DNA from: Allomuricauda sp.
GTDB lineage: Bacteria > Bacteroidota > Bacteroidia > Flavobacteriales > Flavobacteriaceae
DNA length: 64,000 nucleotides
Assembly: GCF_002699205.1 (NCBI RefSeq)
Contig: NZ_PABT01000035.1
Span: 186,001-250,000, forward strand
Direction of reading: 5' to 3'
Of this stretch, positions 19,262 through 28,810 are shown in pieces (positions within the stretch are counted from its first letter, which is position 1; each line of letters starts with the position of its first letter). Made by a program: the position numbers and the translations under genes. Below the pieces are notes generated by a model. The model searched no databases. It worked only from the letters and a program-made list of their open reading frames with translations, and was not told where the DNA came from.

Positions 19262-22102
19262 ATGAATACCAAGATCAAATTTTTTGGGTATGTTCTATTG
19301 TTTCTTTTAAAAACATCTTTTGTTTTCTCCCAAAAGGAAAGTAGTGCACAAACCACAGCATCGGCATTTTTCACCAAATTGACGGGAACGGAACAACAGG
19401 TCAAAAATTTCTACATCCTAAATGGAGATGAAAAGGTACAAACCTATATTTTCAATTTTCAAAATGACGGTTTTGTATTGGTGGAATCATCCAATGATCA
19501 ATATCGTGTAACCGCTTTTTCCGAAAAAGGTGAATATCACCTAAAGAACGAGGTTCCCTTTCCAAAGGCAACCATCGACAGTGATGAAAAAAAAGAAACA
19601 GACAGTTCACCCTCTTCCAAAACAGGAATCACAAATAAGGATATGTCCCCTTTCCTTACCGATGTGTGGGGAGGGGTCAATTGTGTGGACGATATGGGAA
19701 ATAAGGTCTACCCCTCCAATTATTATACCCCAGAGCATGCATCTCCTGGTTGCGCAGCCATATCCATGGGACAAATACTGCACTTCTACGAATGGCCAAA
19801 AACCGGGGTCGGCAGCAATACCTATTCAGACAACTACAATGGAGAACTCAGAAGGCACTCTGCCTTTTTTGACGGAACCACCTATGATTGGGATAACATG
19901 CTGGATGAATATATGGGGAAACCATCAACGGAAATAGAGCAAAAAGCCATAGGGACTTTGATGTACCATGCGGGGGTAGCTCTACAGATGGACTATGAGC
20001 CGTCCGGTTCCACTTCAAATATCATGAACACACCATTTGTCTATAAAAACTTCTTTCGGTTTTCAGGTCATTATGAAGACGTGGATTGGCCAGAATTCTG
20101 GACAGAGCTATATGACAACATTCAATTGGGAAGACCGGTTCCCGTAGCGGTGGATGCCAGTCGAACCGGGGACGGACATGTCTTTGTGGTCAATGGATAT
20201 CAGGAAATAGACGGAGAGCCGTTTTATTATCTTAATTGGGGATGGTACAATGACAACAACATCAATGGATGGTACAATATTCAGGGATGGACCACCGAAT
20301 CCCCGGGGTACAACACCATTACAGGAGCCGTCTTTGACCTATTACCAAATCCCGAGATTACCCATATAGAAGAAAGTGGTGATGGAAATGAGTTGACCGT
20401 AAATTGGGAAGTGAGCCAAGTCCTTCAGTGGGATGCCTTTACTTTGGAGCAAAAAGTGGATGACGGGGAATGGGAGGAGATCGCTACGGACATTGGCACC
20501 ACATCCTTCACAGTGACCAATCCCACGGGCAAGGTACACCAGTTCAGGGTCAAAGCAAGGGTGAACGGGGTATATTATGACGATTCCTGGTCAGAGATCG
20601 TAGTTCATTCCATTCAAGAAAATTATAACGGATATGTATCCTTCGGCGGAAATCAATATGCCTACGCCAGACAAACCCCTGAAAACAGTCTTGATTTTTC
20701 CAACGATTACACCTTCGAGGCTTGGATAAATCTAAAGGAAAACAATGTGGACGGCAATATAATCTTAGATCAAGAAGATGTGTTCTCATTTGATATTGTG
20801 GATGTGACCGCTTTGGATTATGCCATAAGGTTCAAGTCTTATTCCAGCAGCAGCGAACTTTCCTCCGCCACACAAGGTATCAGGATTCCCTTTGACACAT
20901 GGGCGCATATAGCCGTATCCAATTCAGGAAACATCACCCGACTATTTGTCAATGGCGTGATGGCCGATGAATATCAGGGAGGAGATTTTGAACTCAATGT
21001 TTCCAACAACGCCCTTAACATAGCCGAAAAATATCATGGTGGATATTCGTCATGGCTTATAGGGGATATGGATCAACTCCGCATTTCAAATACGGGCAGG
21101 TACCAAACCGGTTTTAGCCCAAAAATGTATACCACTTTCGAAGTTGATGACCATACCGTGGCCTATTTTACTTTTCAGGATGTACACAAAGTGAGGTTCA
21201 GGGATGAAGCCCACAACCTCAGCGTTATTGTTAAGAATGAACCAGGACATGCCGAATGGAATTTTGGGACTTTTGCCCCGCTTCCTTCGGATATGGATGC
21301 CGATGGTGTTCCTGATGACATCGACCTATGTCCCGATACCCCGGAGGGAAGTACCGTGGACACTTATGGTTGTGAAACCTTCCATTTACCTGCCAATAAT
21401 TTCACCATAAAGACCACCGATGCAACATGTGTAGATTCCAATAATGGCTCCATCAGTATTTCAGCAGTGGAAGCTCTGGATTATGAAGTTACCTTAACGG
21501 GAAATGGATTGGATACATCCGATGTCTTTTCCAACGAAATTTCTTTTGGGGATTTGACCTCTGGCAATTATCAAATATGTATTAGCCCAACTGAAGTCCC
21601 CAATTATGAACAATGTTTCGAAATCACAATTTCCGAACCGGAACCATTGCAAGTTGAAGCAAAAACAGCTGTGCTAAAAAAAGAAGTCGACCTTTCACTT
21701 TCCGGTGGCAATATCTACTATATCCAAATGAACGGGGTCATGTACACCACGAGTAAAAGCACCATCAAATTGCCATTGACAAAAGGAGCAAATACATTAA
21801 AAGTAGCTACCGATAAGAACTGTCAAGGTGAGTATTCCAAAATCATCAAACTTGGAAATGAGGTCCTTGTTTATCCCAATCCTGTTATCAATGATATCAT
21901 TCATATAACCATGAACGATGTTTTGGACGAACAAATAAACATAAGCGTGCTCTCCTATTCAGGAAGCCAGGTGATGCATAAACTGGCCAAACCATTAAAT
22001 GGTCAGTTAAGTATGGATCTGAGTACGCTGTCCAAAGGAAACTATATCCTTTTCATTCAGGCAAAGGATAAGTCCTACAGTCACAAGTTCATTAAAAACT
22101 AA
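19262..22102 (+). CDS. Secreted C10-family (streptopain-like) cysteine protease with LamG and T9SS sorting domains
   Basis: 946-residue multidomain protease. A signal peptide (about 1-24) is followed by a prodomain-like segment (about 28-110; FYILNGDEKVQTYIFNFQ, GFVLVESSND). The C10 peptidase domain covers about 125-365, with catalytic Cys164 in SPGCAAISMGQ and His306 in GDGHVFVVNGY, followed by YYLNWGWYNDN. An FN3-like segment comes next, then a LamG domain at about 465-620 (FEAWINLKE, FDTWAHIAVSNSG, TRLFVNGVMADE). A thrombospondin-type-3-like calcium motif follows (DMDADGVPDDIDLCPDTPEG). A C-terminal type A sorting domain (VLVYPNPV to the end) predicts export by the type IX secretion system. 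Members of this family include streptopain and interpain, which cut proteins broadly. Confidence 0.9.
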   Translation: MNTKIKFFGYVLLFLLKTSFVFSQKESSAQTTASAFFTKLTGTEQQVKNFYILNGDEKVQTYIFNFQNDGFVLVESSNDQYRVTAFSEKGEYHLKNEVPFPKATIDSDEKKETDSSPSSKTGITNKDMSPFLTDVWGGVNCVDDMGNKVYPSNYYTPEHASPGCAAISMGQILHFYEWPKTGVGSNTYSDNYNGELRRHSAFFDGTTYDWDNMLDEYMGKPSTEIEQKAIGTLMYHAGVALQMDYEPSGSTSNIMNTPFVYKNFFRFSGHYEDVDWPEFWTELYDNIQLGRPVPVAVDASRTGDGHVFVVNGYQEIDGEPFYYLNWGWYNDNNINGWYNIQGWTTESPGYNTITGAVFDLLPNPEITHIEESGDGNELTVNWEVSQVLQWDAFTLEQKVDDGEWEEIATDIGTTSFTVTNPTGKVHQFRVKARVNGVYYDDSWSEIVVHSIQENYNGYVSFGGNQYAYARQTPENSLDFSNDYTFEAWINLKENNVDGNIILDQEDVFSFDIVDVTALDYAIRFKSYSSSSELSSATQGIRIPFDTWAHIAVSNSGNITRLFVNGVMADEYQGGDFELNVSNNALNIAEKYHGGYSSWLIGDMDQLRISNTGRYQTGFSPKMYTTFEVDDHTVAYFTFQDVHKVRFRDEAHNLSVIVKNEPGHAEWNFGTFAPLPSDMDADGVPDDIDLCPDTPEGSTVDTYGCETFHLPANNFTIKTTDATCVDSNNGSISISAVEALDYEVTLTGNGLDTSDVFSNEISFGDLTSGNYQICISPTEVPNYEQCFEITISEPEPLQVEAKTAVLKKEVDLSLSGGNIYYIQMNGVMYTTSKSTIKLPLTKGANTLKVATDKNCQGEYSKIIKLGNEVLVYPNPVINDIIHITMNDVLDEQINISVLSYSGSQVMHKLAKPLNGQLSMDLSTLSKGNYILFIQAKDKSYSHKFIKN

Positions 22103-22107
22103 TTACA

Positions 22108-22818
22108 ATGCACAAGTTCCTCATAGTAATAATCTGCTCTTTTATTCTTTTGGTCTCCTGCAGTAGCGGGGATGGGGAAACCGGTAATCCCGAACCGGCC
22201 ATCGAGACCCCTGAAGCTGCCACGTTGGTATTCCCTTATGAAAACGAAACCTGTTATGAAGGAAAAGTACTTTCAGCTTCAGAGAGCGAGGTAACCTTTG
22301 AATGGAATCCATCTACCCACACGGACAGCTATACGATCTACATAAAAAATTTGAAGGATGGACAAACCCAAACCTTGAACACCACCACATTTTCAATTGC
22401 CGCAAAACTCCAAAGAAACGCCCCATACTCTTGGCAAGTGGAGTCAAAAGCCGAAGGTGTTTCAGAAACAGCAAAGAGTCCGGTCTGGAAATTCTATAAT
22501 GCGGGCGAGGGAACCGACACCTATGCCCCCTTTCCTGCCGAGACTCTTTATCCTGAAATGGGCTCCATCATTGACACCTCTTCCGATTTAATAACGTTGT
22601 CCTGGAACGGAAGTGACCCAGATAATGATATTATGGAATATGATGTCTATTTTGACACGGTCACCCCTCCCCTTCACTTTGAAAATGCGGTAATGACCAA
22701 TTCACTTAACGTATCCGTTTCCCCCGGAAATGGCACCATTTACTATTGGAGCATTGTCACTCGCGATGCTGACAACAATACTTCCCAATCCGAAGTATTT
22801 CAATTTAAAGTGAACTGA
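22108..22818 (+). CDS. Lipoprotein with two fibronectin-III-like domains
   Basis: 236-residue lipoprotein (lipobox LLVSC, Cys18-19 region) starting 5 bp after the protease stop, so surely co-transcribed. Two Ig/FN3-like domains are visible: about 40-125 (VTFEWNPSTHTDSYTIYIKN, YSWQVESKAEG) and about 140-235 (ITLSWNGSDPDNDIMEYDVY, IYYWSIVTRDADNN). No catalytic motif. It occupies the place that SusE/SusF-like accessory binding lipoproteins take in other SusCD loci. The function is inferred only from its position. Confidence 0.75.
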   Translation: MHKFLIVIICSFILLVSCSSGDGETGNPEPAIETPEAATLVFPYENETCYEGKVLSASESEVTFEWNPSTHTDSYTIYIKNLKDGQTQTLNTTTFSIAAKLQRNAPYSWQVESKAEGVSETAKSPVWKFYNAGEGTDTYAPFPAETLYPEMGSIIDTSSDLITLSWNGSDPDNDIMEYDVYFDTVTPPLHFENAVMTNSLNVSVSPGNGTIYYWSIVTRDADNNTSQSEVFQFKVN

Positions 22819-22837
22819 ATCCATTAAAAGGCAGATT

Positions 22838-22936
22838 ATGTGGCACCTTATAGCTGGGACCACCAAAATTTTATATGGTCAAGGCTACAAAGTTTATGGT
22901 GCCACAAGACGATTGGAGCAAATGAAGGATTTTTAA
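22838..22936 (+). pseudogene. Possible remnant of a short-chain dehydrogenase/reductase
   Basis: A 32-codon open stretch encodes a peptide containing GQGYKVYGATRRLEQMKDF. That strongly resembles the N-terminal Rossmann segment of SDR enzymes (cofactor-binding turn, then GYxVYGAARRxEKMxDL), but the glycine motif before it is degraded (AGTTKILY instead of GASSGIGKA) and a stop follows at once. No SDR catalytic Tyr-x-x-x-Lys region is seen downstream. Most likely a fragment of a lost gene; a chance match cannot be excluded. The rest of the 22819-23304 gap holds a 14-bp direct repeat and nothing else I recognise. Confidence 0.4.
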
Positions 22937-22996
22937 AAAGAAAACATCCTTGAGTCCGAATGAATTTAGGCACAGCCTGAATTAAGAGCCCCAATA

Positions 22997-23031
22997 CTGT
23001 CAAAATTTCATTGATTTCTGTCAAAATTTCA
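22997..23031. repeat. 14-bp direct repeat spaced 21 bp
   Basis: CTGTCAAAATTTCA occurs at 22997-23010 and again at 23018-23031, a 21-bp period close to two helical turns. It lies in the non-coding gap about 280 bp before the glycosyltransferase gene and could be a protein-binding site or decayed sequence. Confidence 0.45.
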
Positions 23032-23304
23032 AAGCAACTGACTGGCATCCAAATTGATGAAATATTTTCAATAGGGCACAGGATCGAGTTCGTTTTTCAA
23101 CTTTGGAATCTCTACACGGTTGCCCGCTTTTTCTTCTGATCGGAACGGACTTTTTACAGATCAATAAAACCAAGAGCAGATGAACAAGCAAGAGATATAC
23201 ACGATACCCCTCCCTCCTACCTGATAGGACAAAAAAGGCATATCCCGTAACACCTGTATTTCAAAATAAACGAAAATAACATTTATGGATAAATACTAGA
23301 AGTC

Positions 23305-24390
23305 ATGAAAATAGCGCAGATATCACCCTTATATGAATCGGTACCACCGAAGTTATATGGTGGTACTGAAAGAGTTGTTTCATACTTAACGGAAGAATTG
23401 GTACGACAGGGGCACGATGTCACCTTATTTGCCTCGGGCGATTCCCAGACCAACGCCCGATTGGTCAGCCCAACGGAAAGCGCCCTACGGTTGCGGGACG
23501 TAAAGGACCCCTTGGCCCACCATATCGCACATTTACAAGAGGTCGTTGAGCGCTCCAATGAATTTGACGTCATGCATTTTCATACCGATTACCTCCACTT
23601 TCCCATTGCCCATTTGCTCAAAACACCTTCCTTGACCACCCTTCATGGGCGCTTGGACCTTCCGGACCTGGTCTACGTGTACAAGAAATTCAAAAACCAT
23701 CCTTTGGTATCCATTTCAAATGCCCAGCGCAAGGGATTGCCACTACCGGTAAACTGGATCGGTACCGTGTACCACGGATTGCCAACGGACCTGTACAAAC
23801 CTGGCAAGGGCGACGGTGACTACCTTGCTTTTATCGGCCGTATTTCACCCGAAAAACGTCCGGACAGGGCCATTCAGATCGCCAAGGAAGCAGGCATCAA
23901 AATAAAGATGGCTGCCAAAATCGACAAAGCCGATGAAGGCTATTACGAAAAAGAAATCAAACCATTGCTGGAACAGCCCCATGTTGAGTTTATCGGGGAA
24001 ATCGGTGAAGATAGAAAAGGCGAATTTTTAGGACAGGCTAAGGCCTTGTTGTTCCCCATCGACTGGCCCGAACCTTTTGGAATGGTAATGATCGAGGCAA
24101 TGGCCTGTGGAACCCCCGTAATCGCCTTTGGCCACGGTTCCGTTCCCGAGGTCATCGACAACGGCAAAACCGGTTTTGTGGTCCACAGCATCAAAGAATC
24201 GCTCCAAGCCATTGACAACCTTGATCAACTGGACAGAGACCAGGTAAGGAGCCTATTTGAAAAACGGTTCAGCGTAGAGGTAATGACCCGTAACTATCTT
24301 CGACTCTACGAGTCATTTCGACCGTCTGTCAAAAAATACATACCCTCGGCCAAAGCATCCAAAAAACGAACACCGATTAGTTTAGCTTAA
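23305..24390 (+). CDS. GT4-family (GT-B fold) glycosyltransferase
   Basis: 361-residue cytoplasmic glycosyltransferase. The N-terminal half has the family opening MKIAQISPLYESVPPKLYGG followed by ERVVSYLTEELVRQGHDVTL. The C-terminal nucleotide-sugar-binding half has FIGRISPEKRPDRAIQIAKE and the E-x7-E retaining motif in EPFGMVMIEAMACGTPVI, then SVPEVIDNGKTGFVV. It is 20 bp upstream of a glycogen-debranching-like enzyme. That pairing suggests storage-glucan or surface-glycan metabolism; the donor and acceptor cannot be read from the sequence. Confidence 0.9.
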   Translation: MKIAQISPLYESVPPKLYGGTERVVSYLTEELVRQGHDVTLFASGDSQTNARLVSPTESALRLRDVKDPLAHHIAHLQEVVERSNEFDVMHFHTDYLHFPIAHLLKTPSLTTLHGRLDLPDLVYVYKKFKNHPLVSISNAQRKGLPLPVNWIGTVYHGLPTDLYKPGKGDGDYLAFIGRISPEKRPDRAIQIAKEAGIKIKMAAKIDKADEGYYEKEIKPLLEQPHVEFIGEIGEDRKGEFLGQAKALLFPIDWPEPFGMVMIEAMACGTPVIAFGHGSVPEVIDNGKTGFVVHSIKESLQAIDNLDQLDRDQVRSLFEKRFSVEVMTRNYLRLYESFRPSVKKYIPSAKASKKRTPISLA

Positions 24391-24410
24391 AAACAGGATA
24401 AATTATTGGG

Positions 24411-26567
24411 ATGGAAAAACACAACATAACAACCGACGCCAGCTACGTGGACGATCGTACCCACGTACTCAACCACCGGGATACCTTTGGTATAATGAAC
24501 CGATCTGGTGACATCCTTCCATTGGGGAAGGAAATCCATGGGATTTACCACAAAGATACCCGCTTTGTCAACCAACTCCGATTAAGGCTCAACCAGCAGC
24601 TTCCGGTACTGTTGAGTTCCAACATTAAGGAAGCCAACGAAATATTATCGGTCGATTTGACCAACCCCACCCATTTTTTGCCCGATGGGCGGCAAATTGA
24701 ACAGGGAAGCATCCATGTGCACAGAAGCCAACTGGTACGCAATGGAAAATTTCACGAAAAAATAGAAGTGAAAAATTACCTGAACGAAACCATGCCCATC
24801 AACTTGACCCTACATTTTAATGGGGATTTCAAGGATATATTCGAGATAAGGGGAATGCAACGTGACCATCGGGGAAGTGACCTTGGCCATGAAACGATCG
24901 ATGATCATACCTTCGTATTCTCCAACAAAGGTCTCGATGGGATCATCCGCAAATGCAAGATTGCCTTTACCCTGCCATTTTCCGAATTCCAAACACCGGG
25001 AAAGGTAGATTTTGACCTTTCTCTGGCTCCCAAGGAATTAAAATGCATCGAATACTCATGCCATTTCATCGTTGACGAAGCAGACTCCATAAAAGAAAGC
25101 TATTGGGATAGCCGCAGTGCAAATGCCAATGACCTTGATCGCAGCAATGACTACTTCCCTGTCATTAATACCTCCAATGAACAATTCACCCATTGGATCA
25201 ATCGATCAAAAGCCGACCTGGTATCCCTGATGGCGGATACGCCTACCGGCAAATATCCCTATGCCGGGGTACCTTGGTACAATACGGCCTTTGGACGCGA
25301 CGGCATCATAACTGCCCTACAAACCCTTTGGGTGGCTCCACGCCTATCGAGGGATGTCTTATTGTTTCTTGCCGACCAACAGGCCACTACCTTGGATGAG
25401 TCCATCGATGCCGAACCGGGGAAAATACTTCATGAAATCCGCGGAGGCGAAATGGTGTCCATGGACGAACTTCCTTTTAAAAAATACTACGGCACGGTCG
25501 ATGCCACCCCGCTCTTCGTTATGCTCGCCGGGGAATATTATAAACGTACCGGGGACCTAAAAACCATAAAGCGCATTTGGAACCAGATTGAAAAAGCATT
25601 GGACTGGATCGATCGTTACGGAGATATCGACCAAGATGGATACGTAGAGTACCAGGCCAAATCAAAAAACGGGCTCACCAACCAGGGATGGAAGGATAGT
25701 CACGATTCCATTTTCCATGCAAACGGCCAATTGGCAGAGGGAAGTATTGCCCTTTGTGAAGTGCAGGGTTATGTATATAGTGCAAAACGGCATGGGGCCA
25801 TGCTCTCTAAACTATTCGGACAGAACGAAAGATCTTCCGAATTGGAAACAGACGCCATACGCCTAAAGGAGCAGTTCAACCGGGATTTTTGGGACGATAC
25901 GCTCAACTCATATGTCCTTGCTCTCGACGGCAACAAAAATCCCTGCAGGGTAAAGTCCTCCAATGCGGGACAGGTCTTGTTTACGGGAATTGCCGATCAG
26001 GAGAAAGCCGACAAACTCGTTAAAACACTTTTAGGGTCCGATATGTTTTCGGGCTGGGGACTCCGTACGCTCTCATCCGATGAAATACGCTATAACCCCA
26101 TGTCTTACCACAACGGATCGGTATGGCCCCACGACGTGGCGTTGGTGGCTGATGGTATGGGGAAATACGGATATCAAGAGCAGGCTCTTCAACTCTTGAC
26201 AGGCCTCTTCGACGCCTCACTCTTTATCAACCTACAGCGTCTGCCCGAGTTGTTCTGCGGTTTCGGCAAACGTTCAGGGGAAGGTCCCACCGCCTATCCC
26301 GTGGCCTGTTCGCCCCAAGCTTGGTCGGTTGCTGCGGTATACCTCCTTTTAAAATCCATTCTACAAATAAATATTGACCACAGCCAAAAAGAAATATGCT
26401 TCTTTAAACCTGTTTTGCCCGAATATCTAAAACGAATTGTGATCAAGAACATGGAACTCGACGGCCAAAAAGTAACTATTGAAGTTATACGCCATGATAA
26501 AAACAACATGGTGGGCGTCAACTGGAATTTTGACAACCCGAACTGGAAGTTAAAAATCATTAAATAA
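24411..26567 (+). CDS. Amylo-alpha-1,6-glucosidase-like (glycogen-debranching-type) enzyme
   Basis: 718-residue cytoplasmic protein. The N-terminal beta-sandwich domain (about 15-215) is of the GDE_N_bis type (GIMNRSGDILPLGKEIHGIY, HKDTRFVNQLRL). The (alpha/alpha)6 barrel from about 250 to 700 includes YAGVPWYNTAFGRDGI, HEIRGGEM, GWKDSHDSI and YHNGSVWPHDVALVADGM. Such enzymes release glucose from branch points or related oligosaccharides. Likely an operon with the GT4 gene. Exact substrate unknown; family assignment is firm. Confidence 0.87.
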   Translation: MEKHNITTDASYVDDRTHVLNHRDTFGIMNRSGDILPLGKEIHGIYHKDTRFVNQLRLRLNQQLPVLLSSNIKEANEILSVDLTNPTHFLPDGRQIEQGSIHVHRSQLVRNGKFHEKIEVKNYLNETMPINLTLHFNGDFKDIFEIRGMQRDHRGSDLGHETIDDHTFVFSNKGLDGIIRKCKIAFTLPFSEFQTPGKVDFDLSLAPKELKCIEYSCHFIVDEADSIKESYWDSRSANANDLDRSNDYFPVINTSNEQFTHWINRSKADLVSLMADTPTGKYPYAGVPWYNTAFGRDGIITALQTLWVAPRLSRDVLLFLADQQATTLDESIDAEPGKILHEIRGGEMVSMDELPFKKYYGTVDATPLFVMLAGEYYKRTGDLKTIKRIWNQIEKALDWIDRYGDIDQDGYVEYQAKSKNGLTNQGWKDSHDSIFHANGQLAEGSIALCEVQGYVYSAKRHGAMLSKLFGQNERSSELETDAIRLKEQFNRDFWDDTLNSYVLALDGNKNPCRVKSSNAGQVLFTGIADQEKADKLVKTLLGSDMFSGWGLRTLSSDEIRYNPMSYHNGSVWPHDVALVADGMGKYGYQEQALQLLTGLFDASLFINLQRLPELFCGFGKRSGEGPTAYPVACSPQAWSVAAVYLLLKSILQINIDHSQKEICFFKPVLPEYLKRIVIKNMELDGQKVTIEVIRHDKNNMVGVNWNFDNPNWKLKIIK

Positions 26568-26851
26568 ACGGGAGCCATGCCATTTCCCACTTGTAAACAT
26601 GATAGTGCTTCAGTAAGAACAGGTTTTGGGAGCTTCATTGGTATAACCATTAGACCGAATGCCCCCCCCAATCCCCAAAAAGCAAGTTCATAAGCCAAAA
26701 TCGGAAGGAAGCGCTGTCCCGAATCACAATAAAATACCATCAAAAGTGGTTATAATGATGTAAAAGTGAATCATTTAACACAAAAAAACCGTTGTGGTTT
26801 CTAAGACTAAAATGTATTCGTTTTTCCAATCACCCCTTAAAAAAATAGAAC

Positions 26852-27931
26852 ATGAAATGTCATTTTCTAACCTTTCTGATTCTATCGTTGTTAACAATCA
26901 GCTGTTCCAGCGACGATGACAACAACAACGACAACAACAACGACCCGATCCAAGGGACCGAAAGTACATTTAGCGCCGAACAGCTTTCAGATGCGGCCCG
27001 GTACTCCGAGGAAAAAGGCGGAAGTGCCGTTTTGGTCATGGAAGACGGAGAGATTATTTTTGAAGATTACCACAACGGTGCCGACCAAAACACCGCCCCT
27101 CATATCTACAGTGCCACCAAGCTTTATTGGTCGGCCGTCGCCGCCTTGGCCAGACAACAGGGCCTTATCGACTACGAAGAGTACGTTTCGAACACCATAA
27201 CCGAATGGGAGGACACCGCCCTGCACCCCGGAAAAAACGAAATCAAGATCAAACACCTGTTGACCCTTTCGTCCGGACTCTCCCAAAATTTTATGACCAT
27301 ATCAGATGAAAGCGATAGGTACCAATATGCCATTGATGAACTGGATATGGTAAGCGAACCCGGCGAGAAATTCTCCTACGGACCAAGCAACTATTATATT
27401 TTCGGCGTCCTTTTGGAAAGAAAATTACACGAGCATGGAATAGAACAGAACCCGTTGGAATACCTCGAAACCGAAATTTTTGATAAAATTGGACTGGAGT
27501 ATGACAGCTGGACGCATGATGAGGCAGGAAATCCCAATATCCCCAACGGTTGCTACCTGACCCCGAGAAACTGGGTCAAGTTCGGACAGTTTATGCTCGA
27601 CAAGGGAAAATGGAACGGGACCCAGATCATAGAATCCTCGCTATTGGAAGAAATGTTCGTCCCCACGGGCCCCAACCCGGGACACGGCAATTTTTGCTGG
27701 TTGAACACGGTAAACGGTTACGCCCTCACCCCCCTTGATACGGCACCCGACGGCTCGGTGGGCGGCATCATGTATTACGATGGATATACCGATATTATCG
27801 GCGGCCTGGGGGCCGGAAAAAACAGGATATATTTGATTCCCTCCCTTAATACCGTCGTCATCCGGCAGACCCAGCTTGGGGAAGATACTTTTGAGGACCA
27901 TGAATTCCTAGCACTTTTATTGGAGAAATAA
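26852..27931 (+). CDS. Exported serine hydrolase, beta-lactamase/PBP class C fold
   Basis: 359-residue lipoprotein-like protein (signal peptide ending TISCSS, followed by an Asp/Asn-rich linker). The beta-lactamase-like domain has the SxxK motif in SATKLYW (Ser87, Lys90) and a tyrosine motif in FSYGPSNYYIFG. A long run after that (YLTPRNWVKFGQFMLDKGKW) is typical of class-C-like serine hydrolases. Function could be peptidase, esterase or cell-wall amidase; resistance to beta-lactams should not be assumed. Stands alone; the next gene converges on it. Confidence 0.85.
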   Translation: MKCHFLTFLILSLLTISCSSDDDNNNDNNNDPIQGTESTFSAEQLSDAARYSEEKGGSAVLVMEDGEIIFEDYHNGADQNTAPHIYSATKLYWSAVAALARQQGLIDYEEYVSNTITEWEDTALHPGKNEIKIKHLLTLSSGLSQNFMTISDESDRYQYAIDELDMVSEPGEKFSYGPSNYYIFGVLLERKLHEHGIEQNPLEYLETEIFDKIGLEYDSWTHDEAGNPNIPNGCYLTPRNWVKFGQFMLDKGKWNGTQIIESSLLEEMFVPTGPNPGHGNFCWLNTVNGYALTPLDTAPDGSVGGIMYYDGYTDIIGGLGAGKNRIYLIPSLNTVVIRQTQLGEDTFEDHEFLALLLEK

Positions 27932-28008
27932 GCGTGCCCTTAGCTTGAACGATCATGCACATGACCTTGCCCAGGGAACATCAAAAATCGTAGGGACACT
28001 TCCCGATT

Positions 28009-28773
28009 TCAATCATCATATGTGAAGTGCACTGATACTATGCCCTGATCGGAGTCCATCACAGAGACTGCGGTTATGGTCCCAGTGGTAGGATAATTGT
28101 CCTCATCATAATCAAAGTCCGCATTGATGGAATACACCATCTCCCCCTCTTCATTCCTATATATAATCTGTGAAAGGTTGTTGACCGGGAACAATAATCT
28201 GGCCTGTACGATCTCCGGGGATTGTGGGGTCATTGAAAAATTCAGTTGCACATTGTCCAGAACGTCGATCAAGCCCGCAGATTCCATGGTATAGTAAAAA
28301 GGGTTTGGGGCATCATCGTAGCCAAGGCTCGCCGTGTACAATTTGGTCACATAATCCCCATATCCCTCGTCCCATTCCTCTTCAAAAAACTCGATCACTT
28401 CCGGGTTTCCATTATTGTCGTAAGATACCACCCGACCAATTTCAAAGGCTTCATAGGGAGACTGGTACAGTTCCTCGATCGTTAGATTGTCATCAGAACC
28501 CGTAATGGTTTTCAGCGCACTGTCCTCGTATATAAATATACTGGTCTCGGTACCATTGGATACCGTGTTCAAACTGCCGTCGTTGTTATAGGTGAAATAG
28601 ACCGTTGTGTTATCCTCTGGGTGTTCCGGTGAAACATAGGAAATGGTTTTGATCACTTTTCGTTCAACATTTCCATTGGCCTCTTCAAATTCATCGGTAA
28701 CGGTTTCCTCACTACATGCGATATTTAACAACGAGATCATTGCACAAACAAGCGGTAGTCTAAAGTTTTTCAT
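28009..28773 (-). CDS. Hypothetical lipoprotein
   Basis: 254 residues from the ATG at 28773, which gives MKNFRLPLVCAMISLLNIAC, a lipoprotein signal; an upstream in-frame ATG at 28809 would add an unsuitable charged leader. The body is rich in beta-strand-like segments with YD/YND repeats (VYFTYNNDGSLNTVSNG, YDNNGNPEVIEFFEE, ADFDYDEDNYPTTGTI), resembling the YD-repeat-like unfolding/refolding pattern of many Bacteroidota surface proteins. No function can be assigned. Confidence 0.75.
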   Translation of the reverse strand: MKNFRLPLVCAMISLLNIACSEETVTDEFEEANGNVERKVIKTISYVSPEHPEDNTTVYFTYNNDGSLNTVSNGTETSIFIYEDSALKTITGSDDNLTIEELYQSPYEAFEIGRVVSYDNNGNPEVIEFFEEEWDEGYGDYVTKLYTASLGYDDAPNPFYYTMESAGLIDVLDNVQLNFSMTPQSPEIVQARLLFPVNNLSQIIYRNEEGEMVYSINADFDYDEDNYPTTGTITAVSVMDSDQGIVSVHFTYDD

Positions 28774-28810
28774 GGGACTTTTGTTTAATTGTTTCTTTAA
28801 TTCGTTCATC

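Noticed and set aside
26852..27931. Beta-lactamase resistance gene
   Set aside because: The fold is shared with many peptidases and esterases; nothing shows antibiotic hydrolysis.
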